NCBI GenBank assembly: GCA_002729495.1
Contig: PBYE01000074.1
Span: forward strand, 1 to 60,291
Direction: 5' to 3'
Source: Chromatiales bacterium
Lineage (GTDB): Bacteria > Pseudomonadota > Gammaproteobacteria > Steroidobacterales > GCA-2729495
Length of the DNA stretch: 60,291 nucleotides
A model generated the notes under the pieces. It searched no databases, had not been told where the DNA came from, and saw nothing but the letters and a program-made list of their open reading frames with translations. Both the position numbers and the translations under genes were made by a program. This document shows positions 17,105 to 24,563 of this stretch, one piece after another. How positions within the stretch are numbered: position 1 is the stretch's first letter; each line of letters begins with the position of its first letter.

Positions 17105-17599
17105 ATGGCAAAGCACCTGGTGACATTGACGGTTAACGGCGACACCTATGATCTCGTCGTGTCCGATAACCAGACGCTGCTCGACGTGATCCGCGACGAG
17201 GTAAACCTGAAGGGCACCAAGCGTGGCTGCACGACAGGTTCGTGCGGTGTCTGCTGCATAAACAACGCGAAGGGCGAGGCGGTGCTTTCCTGCCTGACCC
17301 ACGCACTGGAATGGGATGGCGAAGAGATCACCACCATCGAAGGACTTGAGGCCGACGGCGAACTCGATGCCATGCAGAAGGCCTTTATCGAATACGGGGC
17401 TGTTCAATGCGGTTTCTGCACGCCGGGTGTGATCATGTCGGCCAAGGCCATAATCAACGCCCACCCCGAGCCGACCAAAGAACAGATCAATGCCGGTCTG
17501 GCAGGCGTGAACTGCCGCTGCACCGGGCATATCAAGGTGAAAGAGGCGATACGCAACGATCATCGAATTCGGGAGTTAGGGCGTGGCACGAGAGACTAA
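17105..17599 (+). CDS. Molybdenum hydroxylase [2Fe-2S] subunit (HCR gamma/CoxS-like)
   Basis: A 164-residue iron-sulfur subunit with both clusters intact: the plant-ferredoxin-type site Cys42, Cys47, Cys50 and Cys63 (RGCTTGSCGVC then LSC), and the helical-domain site Cys102, Cys105, Cys137 and Cys139 (QCGFC, NCRC). It relays electrons between the molybdenum centre and FAD in the cytoplasmic heterotrimer. The gene overlaps the start of the large-subunit gene by 17 bases, which couples their translation. Length is normal for the family. Confidence 0.95.
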   Translation: MAKHLVTLTVNGDTYDLVVSDNQTLLDVIRDEVNLKGTKRGCTTGSCGVCCINNAKGEAVLSCLTHALEWDGEEITTIEGLEADGELDAMQKAFIEYGAVQCGFCTPGVIMSAKAIINAHPEPTKEQINAGLAGVNCRCTGHIKVKEAIRNDHRIRELGRGTRD

Positions 17600-19946
17600 A
17601 ACGGTACGAGAGACCAAGGTCGGTACGCCCGATCGCAGCCGTCGCCGGCCCAGGTTCGAAGGTGAGCTGGGCAGCCGCGAAAAGACAGACCTGGACGTCA
17701 TCGGTAAACGCCAGCCCCGCCTGGACGGGCCGGAGAAAGTGTCCGGACGATCCATTTTTGCGGATGACGTGCAACTGCCCGGTATGTTGTGCGGCAAAAT
17801 TCTGCGCAGCCGTTACGCGCATGCGCGGATTCTCAGCTTAGACACATCCAAGGCCGAGGCACTGCCGGGTGTTAAGGCCGTAATTACGGCTAAAGACATA
17901 GGTGAAATCGATGTAAACGGTCGTGAGCCGGTATTTGCCTCTGATGCGGTCACCTACATCGGTGAAGAAATTGCTGCGGTCGCCGCGCTTGATGAACTGA
18001 CGGCCGAGAAAGCATTGGAACTGATTGAAATAGAATACGAGGAGTTGCCGGCGGTCATGAACATGCGCCGTGCACTCAAGGAAGGCGCACCGCTGGTCGA
18101 CGGTAAGACCGAGGGCAATCTCTGGTCGGACGATATCGATAACTACGGCGAAGTCGAGCCCGCTTTCGAGACGGCCGATTACATCTTCGAAGAAAAGTAC
18201 GAGGCAGGCGTCACGCACAACCTGTTCGCCGAGTTTCATGTCGCAGTCGTGGACTTTTCCCTTCCCGACAAACTTACCCTTTACACACCGACGCAAACCA
18301 GTTACCTGATGCAACATGCGCTTGCCCCTGCGTTCGGCTTAACACTGAGCCAGGTACAGATCATCCACCTGAATACCGGTGGTGCATTTTCCGGTCGCGG
18401 CTCTGTGCGCCCGCATCACTACATTGCGATACTCCTGTCGCGTGAGACGCGGCGCCCGGTGAAAATATTTGCGACGGGCGACGAGGAGTTCCTGGTATGC
18501 CGCGCACTGGGCGAGAACAAATACAAGATGCGCATGGCGCTGAAGAAGGACGGCACGATCACGGCTTTCGACATGGAAGCCGAGATGGATGGCGGTGCCG
18601 TCGGCACCGAGGTCGGTTACTTCGGCTGGATGGCCGGGTTGTGCAATAGCTGGGTGTTCCCGCTGGAAGGCCTGCGCATGCGCCGCCGCTGCGTGCTGAC
18701 CAATAACCGGCCCAACTTCCTCGGGCACGGCGGCCTGATGCTGTCAACCAACGCGGCGATCATGCAGCTCATCAATACGACAGCGAAGAAAATCGACCGC
18801 GACCCGATAGATCTCCTGTACCAGAACGCCATCGAGGAAGGCCACACAGGATTGTCGGGCGAATGGTTTGCGAGCTGCGGTCTCAGGGAGTGCATAGAAA
18901 CGGTCCGCAAGGCTTCTGACTGGGACAACCGCTACGGCAAGCTCGAGTCTTACCACGGGCTGGGCGTCGGTATCGGTTCGATGGCGGCGGGCGCGAAAGG
19001 CGCATTCCGGCACGACACATCCGCGGTCATGGTCCGCGTCGGCGAAGACGGCATCGTAACGGTTTACACCGGCATACCGGACATGGGGCAGGGCACGCAC
19101 ACTACGATGGCGGTGATCGTCGCCGAGGTGCTCGGCATCGATCCGAATGATATGAAAGTAATCGCCGGGGATACGGACCTGACGCCGATCGATGTCGGCG
19201 CATTCGCGCAGCGCGGCACGATACAGACGGGTAACGCGGCGCGTAACGCGGCGCTCGATGCCCGCGAGCAACTCACGGTTTACGCAGCCGGGAAACTCGA
19301 AGTCGACAAGGACGACCTCGTGTTCCGGGGCGGCAAGGTTTATGCGCAGAACGCGCCCGACAAGTCGATGGGTTTCGAAGACCTGGTTTACAAGACCCTG
19401 CACGGCAAGGAAGGCCGTTCGGTCATGGGGCGTGGTTTCTATAATTCGCCGCTGCAGTTCGGCACAACTTCGTGGTCCTTCGGCGCACAGATTGCCGAAG
19501 TAAAAGTTGATCCCGATACCGGCGAGGTGCAGGTCCTAAAAGTGTGGGTGGCGCATGACCTTGGGCGAGCTATTAATCCGCTTGCGTGCGAAGGCCAGAT
19601 CGATGGCCAGGTCTATTCCGCGATGAGCCAGATACTTTACGAAGAAGTACAGACCGATGCGGGTTTGTATCTGAACCCGTCGCGGCTGGAATACAAGGTG
19701 CCGCGTTCTTACGAGATGCCGGAAATCGATTACCACCTGATCGAGACCATCGATCCCTTCGGCCCCTTCGGCGCCAAGGAAATCGGCGAGGGAATTATTG
19801 TCGTCTCCGGCGGAGCAATCGCTGCCGCGGTTTCGGATGCGTTGGGCGGCGAGTTCATCGGCGAAATGCCCATGGCGCCGTGGCGCGTGCTCAAGCACGT
19901 CAAGAGGGTTCAGCGGCAGGAAGCCGCAGGTCGCAGCGCAGCCTGA
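17583..19946 (+). CDS. Molybdenum hydroxylase large (Mo-cofactor) subunit
   Basis: A 787-residue catalytic subunit of the xanthine dehydrogenase/HCR family. Domains in order: a charged N-terminal extension (residues 1-35), the a/b-hammerhead domain (DGPEKVSGRSIFADDV to EYEELPAVM), then the two molybdopterin-cytosine-dinucleotide binding domains, with GGAFSGRGSVRPHH where GGGFGG normally lies, PDMGQGTHTTMAVIVAEVLG, and near the C-terminus PFGAKEIGEG whose last Glu (about residue 736) is the expected catalytic base. Start is a GTG at 17583 with GGGAGTTAGGGC in front. Together with 16125 and 17105 it forms the beta-gamma-alpha set. It could dehydroxylate an aryl-CoA or hydroxylate a heteroaromatic ring; the 4Fe-4S loop in the partner favours the first. 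Confidence 0.93.
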   Translation: MARETKTVRETKVGTPDRSRRRPRFEGELGSREKTDLDVIGKRQPRLDGPEKVSGRSIFADDVQLPGMLCGKILRSRYAHARILSLDTSKAEALPGVKAVITAKDIGEIDVNGREPVFASDAVTYIGEEIAAVAALDELTAEKALELIEIEYEELPAVMNMRRALKEGAPLVDGKTEGNLWSDDIDNYGEVEPAFETADYIFEEKYEAGVTHNLFAEFHVAVVDFSLPDKLTLYTPTQTSYLMQHALAPAFGLTLSQVQIIHLNTGGAFSGRGSVRPHHYIAILLSRETRRPVKIFATGDEEFLVCRALGENKYKMRMALKKDGTITAFDMEAEMDGGAVGTEVGYFGWMAGLCNSWVFPLEGLRMRRRCVLTNNRPNFLGHGGLMLSTNAAIMQLINTTAKKIDRDPIDLLYQNAIEEGHTGLSGEWFASCGLRECIETVRKASDWDNRYGKLESYHGLGVGIGSMAAGAKGAFRHDTSAVMVRVGEDGIVTVYTGIPDMGQGTHTTMAVIVAEVLGIDPNDMKVIAGDTDLTPIDVGAFAQRGTIQTGNAARNAALDAREQLTVYAAGKLEVDKDDLVFRGGKVYAQNAPDKSMGFEDLVYKTLHGKEGRSVMGRGFYNSPLQFGTTSWSFGAQIAEVKVDPDTGEVQVLKVWVAHDLGRAINPLACEGQIDGQVYSAMSQILYEEVQTDAGLYLNPSRLEYKVPRSYEMPEIDYHLIETIDPFGPFGAKEIGEGIIVVSGGAIAAAVSDALGGEFIGEMPMAPWRVLKHVKRVQRQEAAGRSAA

Positions 19947-20081
19947 GAGTCCGCAGTTTAGGCATTTCACCATTTTCGCGCCGCACAGTGGTGCGGCCGC
20001 TGCCCATTGTGCGAACATGCTTGTTTAACCTTACAGGGTTGCTTAAATTCATTGTGAAGAAGCTGGCTCCTTAAAGAAAGC

Positions 20082-20116
20082 AGCCCGGCGTAGCCTGGGT
20101 CGAACCAGGGGGCCGG
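20082..20116 (+). other. Structured leader hairpin upstream of the lysine-tailed gene
   Basis: In the 200-base gap after the large subunit, CCTGG and CCAGG arms close a GTCGAA loop and are flanked by outer GCCCGG/CCGGC arms. There is no T-run, so it is not an intrinsic terminator; it may stabilise mRNA or set relative expression of the downstream genes. Confidence 0.35.
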
Positions 20117-20146
20117 CATCACATCAACATTTACTGAGACTCAGGT

Positions 20147-20506
20147 ATGTCTGAAAAAAAGGTAGATCTGTCCCAGATTCGCGGGGACTGGGATTTCCAT
20201 TCGCGCTACGTGGCCCACGCGATGGACCAAACACTGAAGCGCGCGAACAAGCTCTGGCGTGAAATGAAAGCATCGTCGCGCAAGAAAGGGCAGGTACCCG
20301 TCGACGGCGAAACCACCGAAGCATTCATCGAGGCAATTTACCAGGCCAAGGGAATGACCGACGATATATTTATCCTCGCCGAGTGCAGGCCGGCTGCCAG
20401 AAAGAAAGCTAAGAAAAAGGCAAAGAAGAAATCTAAAAAGAAAGCCAGGAAAAAGGCAAAGAAGAAGGCGAAGAAAAAGGCCAAGAAGAGGGGTAAACGC
20501 AAGTGA
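20147..20506 (+). CDS. Small protein with histone-H1-like lysine tail
   Basis: A 119-residue protein. Residues 1-80 form an ordinary mixed domain (IRGDWDFHSRYVAHAMDQTL, then PVDGETTEAFIEAIYQAKG). The last 37 residues are almost purely Lys, Ala and Arg in KKAKKK units, as in bacterial histone-H1-like or AlgP-like tails that bind DNA, RNA or polyanions. The tail is encoded by a nearly pure purine tract at about 20398-20505. The gene starts the second half of the operon and its stop overlaps the next start by four bases (GTGA). I do not recognise the N-terminal domain. A tail on a catabolic-operon protein is unusual. Confidence 0.75.
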   Translation: MSEKKVDLSQIRGDWDFHSRYVAHAMDQTLKRANKLWREMKASSRKKGQVPVDGETTEAFIEAIYQAKGMTDDIFILAECRPAARKKAKKKAKKKSKKKARKKAKKKAKKKAKKRGKRK

Positions 20507-21414
20507 GACCGCACGTAGAAGCAATCCAGGACGACGATCTCGTCTGGCATCGGGTCGAGCTGCCGAAGGGCTCCGGCAATCAACATGTCGTGCAGCGTAA
20601 CCTCTCGTTTGACGAAGAAGACGGTTCGGCATCTACCCGGCTGCACTTCAGGAAAGCGTGGAGCCGCCCGGGCGGTTTTCACGATGCCGACACGGAGTGG
20701 TACATCATGGGTGGCCGGGTCAAACTCGGCAACCGAATCCTGACGAAGGGCTGCTATTGGCGTGCACCGGCAGGGCTTGCAGTTCCTCCCATCCAGGTCG
20801 ATGCCGGTACCGACATCCTGCTGTTCCGCGAGTACGGCGACTGGGGCTTCAGCGTTTCGAAGAAAGACCGTGCCAAGTTCATTTCCCGTGGCCAGAATAC
20901 GGTGTCCAAAGCGCGCGGCGAACTGACCATCGTAGACTCGAACCGGATGGAGTGGATGCCGAACGCCTACGAAGGCGATACGCAACGCTTCCTGAAACTG
21001 AAACCGCTGTTCCACGATCCGGCCTCGCCGAAAAACAACAACACCGGCTTTATCACGATGCTGGCGTGGGCGCCGCCGGGCTGGTCAGACAACCGCCTGG
21101 TGCATCACCCGGTATTCGAAGAGGCCTATAGCCTCGAAGGCAGCCTGGATTACAACTTCGGTCATGCCGAAGCCGGAACTTATTTCTTCCGTCCCGCGAT
21201 GGTCAAGCACGGCCATTTCGTTGCAGGCGAAGAAAAAGGCTGGTGGGGCGTATTCCGGCTGGATGGTGACCTGATTAACTGGATTACCATCAACTCAAAA
21301 GTGATTATCGAGGGCGATGCCATTAATTATGATCCGGCCGTGAACCCGCCCGTGATATCGGGTATTCCGGTACGGTCGCGTTCGGTGGGTCCGTGGGACC
21401 TCGAGGGTCAGTAG
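20503..21414 (+). CDS. Cupin-fold protein (possible double cupin)
   Basis: A 303-residue beta-rich protein with two similar halves in which Gly/Pro-spaced strands (TEWYIMGGRVKLGNRILTKG; EEAYSLEGSLDYNFGHAEAG) look like cupin jelly-roll repeats; each half has a central Gly-rich turn and aromatic strand ends. Metal-binding HxH is not evident in either half, although HFVAGEEKGWWG contains one His. GTG start overlapping the preceding stop. Placement between the lysine-tailed protein and an amidohydrolase suggests an accessory enzyme or binding role. Fold call moderate, function unknown. Confidence 0.66.
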   Translation: MRPHVEAIQDDDLVWHRVELPKGSGNQHVVQRNLSFDEEDGSASTRLHFRKAWSRPGGFHDADTEWYIMGGRVKLGNRILTKGCYWRAPAGLAVPPIQVDAGTDILLFREYGDWGFSVSKKDRAKFISRGQNTVSKARGELTIVDSNRMEWMPNAYEGDTQRFLKLKPLFHDPASPKNNNTGFITMLAWAPPGWSDNRLVHHPVFEEAYSLEGSLDYNFGHAEAGTYFFRPAMVKHGHFVAGEEKGWWGVFRLDGDLINWITINSKVIIEGDAINYDPAVNPPVISGIPVRSRSVGPWDLEGQ

Positions 21415-21473
21415 CCGCTAAATCGGGTGGGGCGCGCTAAGCGGCCCTGCCCCAGGTACAGGAAAGGGAAGCT

Positions 21474-22331
21474 ATGCCAGGCGTTATTGATATCGTCTGC
21501 AATTTGTTTACGCCCGATACCGTCAGCAAGGGCCAGACCGGCCTCGACGACGAGTTCAAGGCGCAGATACGCATGCCCGAAGACATGCGCGGCGGCATAT
21601 CCATCGAGGATTACCTGCCGAAGATGGATGCAGCCGGCATCGAGCGGTCGCTGCTGATCGCGGTCCGCGCCGGTGATATCCGCATGCAGGGCGGTTTTGA
21701 AATTCCCTATGCCGACGTGCACGCGATCTGTGAGCAATACCCCGACCGCTTTTCCGGCCTGGCGGGCGTGGACCCGTTCCGTGGCATGCAGGGTCTGCGT
21801 GACCTGGAAGAGGCAGTGAAGGAATACGGTTTCGTCGGCGCACACCTGTATCCGCACTGGTGCGGACTCGCGCCTGACGCGGCCCAGTATTATCCCTATT
21901 ACGCAAAATGCTGCGAACTCGATATTCCGATCATGATGCAGGTCGGGCACAACCTCATTTATTCACGTGAGCGCCGGCTACCGAGTGTGGCGCGCCCGAT
22001 CACACTTGACCAGGTCGCTATCGATTTTCCGGAGCTGAGGTTGATTGGCATCCACATCGGTATCCCGTGGACGGACGAAATGATCTCGATGTGCTGGAAA
22101 CACGAGAATATCTACACAGCGGGTGATGCCTACGCACCGAAGTACTGGCCGGAACCCTATGTGCATTACGCAAACAGCTACGGCAAGCACAAGGTCATGT
22201 TCGGTACCGACTGGCCGGTAATCGACCCTGGGCGTGCCGTTAAGGAAGTTGACGAGCTGGGCCTGAAAGAAGACTCAAAAAAAATGCTGATGCGTGAAAA
22301 TGCATTGCGGGTTTTCAACCTGCCCGGGTAG
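21474..22331 (+). CDS. Amidohydrolase-2 (TIM-barrel) family protein lacking the N-terminal HxH
   Basis: A 285-residue protein of the amidohydrolase-2 family (ACMSD, 2-pyrone-4,6-dicarboxylate lactonase, decarboxylases). Later ligands are visible: GAHLYPHW, MMQVGHN, IGIHIGIPW and the catalytic Asp in FGTDWPV. The usual metal-binding DxHxH at the first strand reads VIDIVCNLF, so two His ligands are missing. Metal binding may therefore be altered, as in some members of this branch. Stop is followed closely by the acyl-CoA synthetase start (4 bases). A lactonase, hydratase or decarboxylase step on a ring-cleavage intermediate is plausible but unproven. Confidence 0.82.
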   Translation: MPGVIDIVCNLFTPDTVSKGQTGLDDEFKAQIRMPEDMRGGISIEDYLPKMDAAGIERSLLIAVRAGDIRMQGGFEIPYADVHAICEQYPDRFSGLAGVDPFRGMQGLRDLEEAVKEYGFVGAHLYPHWCGLAPDAAQYYPYYAKCCELDIPIMMQVGHNLIYSRERRLPSVARPITLDQVAIDFPELRLIGIHIGIPWTDEMISMCWKHENIYTAGDAYAPKYWPEPYVHYANSYGKHKVMFGTDWPVIDPGRAVKEVDELGLKEDSKKMLMRENALRVFNLPG

Positions 22332-22335
22332 GACT

Positions 22336-23862
22336 ATGGGTCAGAAAGCCGAGCTGCCGTTTTCCTTTCAGCACCTGTCATTGCCCGGCGGCGTACGGGC
22401 CGCGATGAAACGCAATCCCACGAAGATTGCTGCGAGCTGCAACGAGACACAACGCACCTATACCGAACTCGTCGGGCGTTTCGACCGGGTGACGAGCGGT
22501 ATCCTGAACGATCTCGGGGTCGCTTCCGGTCAGCACGCGGCGATCATCTCGAAAAACTGTATCGAGTTTGTAGAAATCGTACTCGGTTCGTCGCAGGCCG
22601 GTGTCGGAATCGCGACGATCAACCCCAAGCTCGCACCGCCGGAACTGGTGGCGATCTGTGACGATGCGGAGGCACGGGTCGTATTCGCGGATTCCGATGT
22701 AGCACCGGTGCTCCGCGACCAGAAGTTTGCGACTGTTAAAACGATCATAGAAATCGGTAGCGAATACGAGGATTGGCTGGCCAAGCAAACACCGATTGCC
22801 GAGCTGCCTGCGGTCGATGAGTGGGATACCTTCACCATCCCCTATACCTCGGGCACGACGGGCAAGCCGAAGGGCGTACTGGTCACGCACCGTTCGCGCG
22901 TGATCGCGCTCTACCAGATATCGGTTGAGTACGGTTGCTTCGGGCCTGATGACCGTTTCCTGGCCATCGCGCCGATCTGTCACGGCGCAGGCATGGCCTT
23001 TGTGCTGGCACCGATCTTCTTCGGCGGCTATGTCGAGATCACCGACAAGTTCGATCCCGAAGACGTGGTGCGCCGGTTCAGGGAATCTGAAATCACCGGT
23101 TTCTTCGGCGTGCCGACGCACTTCAACGTGATATTTACGCTGGAGCAGGAAGTACTCGACAAGTACCGCAGCGAGACCCTGCACACCATCATTTCGAACG
23201 CGGCCCCGCTGGCGCAGAAGATGAAAGAAAAAATTATCGGGCATTTTGGCCAGATCCTGCACGAAACTTACGGCTCGACCGAGTGCGGTTTTGTCGCAAA
23301 TCTGCGGACGGTCGACCAGTTACGCAAGGTCGCGTGCGTCGGTCAGCCATTTCCGGGCACGCTGGTGGAGATTCGCAACCCGGACGGCAGCGAGTGCGGC
23401 CCGGAGGAAGTCGGCGAACTGTTCGTCACCGGCCCGAGCCTGTTCAATGGTTACTGGAATCGGCCCGAGGAAACGGCGGAGTCTTATAAAGACGGCTGGG
23501 TCACGGTGGGCGATCTGGCCAAGAAAGATGATGAGGGCCACATTTATATCGTCGATCGCATCAAGGACATGGTGATTACGGGCGGCATCAATGTCTATCC
23601 GCGCGAAGTCGAGGAAGCGCTGATCAGGCATCCGGAAATCATCGACATTGCCGTCGTCGGCATCCCGGATGAGAAATGGGGTGAAAAGCTCAAGGCTTTC
23701 GTCGTGCGTGCACCCGGGTCAGAATTGCAGGATGAGGGGGTTATCGAATATTGCGACGGTAAGATTTCCAGTGTGAAAACGCCTAAAGAAGTAGCGTTCA
23801 TCGATGTGATGCCGAGGAATGCGAGCGGCAAGATACTGAAAACAGAATTACGCGAGATGTGA
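22336..23862 (+). CDS. AMP-forming acyl-CoA synthetase
   Basis: A 508-residue ANL-superfamily ligase that activates a carboxylic acid to its CoA thioester via an acyl-AMP. Seen: the ATP loop YTSGTTGKPKGV near residue 170, the A5 motif ETYGSTECGF near 312, the GDLAKKDDEGHIYIVDRIKDM hinge region and the C-terminal SGKILKTELR with its catalytic Lys. The ATG at 22336 is used because it follows a GGTAGGAC site; an upstream ATG would overlap the amidohydrolase. Sitting in the same operon as an HCR-like molybdenum enzyme, it is the natural source of an aryl- or alicyclic-CoA substrate. Substrate specificity cannot be predicted here. Confidence 0.93.
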   Translation: MGQKAELPFSFQHLSLPGGVRAAMKRNPTKIAASCNETQRTYTELVGRFDRVTSGILNDLGVASGQHAAIISKNCIEFVEIVLGSSQAGVGIATINPKLAPPELVAICDDAEARVVFADSDVAPVLRDQKFATVKTIIEIGSEYEDWLAKQTPIAELPAVDEWDTFTIPYTSGTTGKPKGVLVTHRSRVIALYQISVEYGCFGPDDRFLAIAPICHGAGMAFVLAPIFFGGYVEITDKFDPEDVVRRFRESEITGFFGVPTHFNVIFTLEQEVLDKYRSETLHTIISNAAPLAQKMKEKIIGHFGQILHETYGSTECGFVANLRTVDQLRKVACVGQPFPGTLVEIRNPDGSECGPEEVGELFVTGPSLFNGYWNRPEETAESYKDGWVTVGDLAKKDDEGHIYIVDRIKDMVITGGINVYPREVEEALIRHPEIIDIAVVGIPDEKWGEKLKAFVVRAPGSELQDEGVIEYCDGKISSVKTPKEVAFIDVMPRNASGKILKTELREM

Positions 23863-23871
23863 GACCGCTGC

Positions 23872-24537
23872 ATGACGGATACCTTGGCTGAAGCTCACGA
23901 ACTTGACTATTTTTTTGATTACTCATGTCCCTGGAGTTTTATAGGCTTCATCAGGCTGCTTGATGTGGCCACGCGCAACCAGTTTCAGATAAATTACAGG
24001 CCGGTTTCGGTTACGAAGATTCTGGCAACCGAGAATCCGGAACTGCTGGCGACCCGGCTTTCGGCGAACCCTGCCAAGGCCGCGTGGCAGCTCAGGGACC
24101 TGGGTAAGTGGGCAAGGTTCTGGGGGCTCCCCATGAACCTTCCCGCAAACTGGCCGTTCGACCCGAAACCCGCCCTGCAGGGCGGGGTAGTGGCCGCGGC
24201 TCAGGGCGTGGCGAGGGAGTACACCCACGCGGTGTTTAATGCCTGTTTCGGCGATGGCGCAGACATTTGTAATGCGCAGGTGGTTGCCGGGCTTGCGGAA
24301 GCGGCGGGTATGGATAGGGAGCTGTTCGAAGAGCAGTTGAACGTACCTGAAACGGTTGCTGCTGTGGGGAAGAACGCCGACGATTTGCTGCAGATGGGCG
24401 GTTTCGGCACGCCTTCGATGCTGGTCGATAATGAGCTGCTGTTTGGCAACGATCGACTGCCCCTGGTGGAGCTGATGCTGGGGCCTGTCGGCCAGGAAGA
24501 TTTTGTTGTGCCCGGCCAGCACGGTAAGTATAGATAA
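23872..24537 (+). CDS. DsbA-fold 2-hydroxychromene-2-carboxylate isomerase-like protein
   Basis: A 221-residue protein with the kappa-GST/HCCA-isomerase fold: start LDYFFDYSCPWSFIGFIRLL, a helical insertion (KAAWQLRDLGKWARFWGLPM) and the cis-Pro loop GGFGTPSMLVDNELLFGNDRL. HCCA isomerases use a Ser and glutathione at the first motif; here SCPWS has Ser, Cys and Ser candidates, so redox or GSH chemistry are both possible. It follows the acyl-CoA synthetase by 9 bases and precedes the DMSO-reductase-family alpha subunit by 26. The fold is a safe call, the activity is not. Confidence 0.85.
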   Translation: MTDTLAEAHELDYFFDYSCPWSFIGFIRLLDVATRNQFQINYRPVSVTKILATENPELLATRLSANPAKAAWQLRDLGKWARFWGLPMNLPANWPFDPKPALQGGVVAAAQGVAREYTHAVFNACFGDGADICNAQVVAGLAEAAGMDRELFEEQLNVPETVAAVGKNADDLLQMGGFGTPSMLVDNELLFGNDRLPLVELMLGPVGQEDFVVPGQHGKYR

Positions 24538-24563
24538 TAAAGTCTTACGCGGAGATTTCTTTG

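Noticed and set aside
20082-20116. Possible tRNA T-arm (GGGTCGAACC)
   Set aside because: No acceptor, D or anticodon arms can be built around it; only a hairpin.
20398-20505. Slippery A-rich heptamers that might direct programmed frameshifting
   Set aside because: In-frame phase does not match X-XXY-YYZ at the tracts checked and neither alternative frame gives a sensible product.
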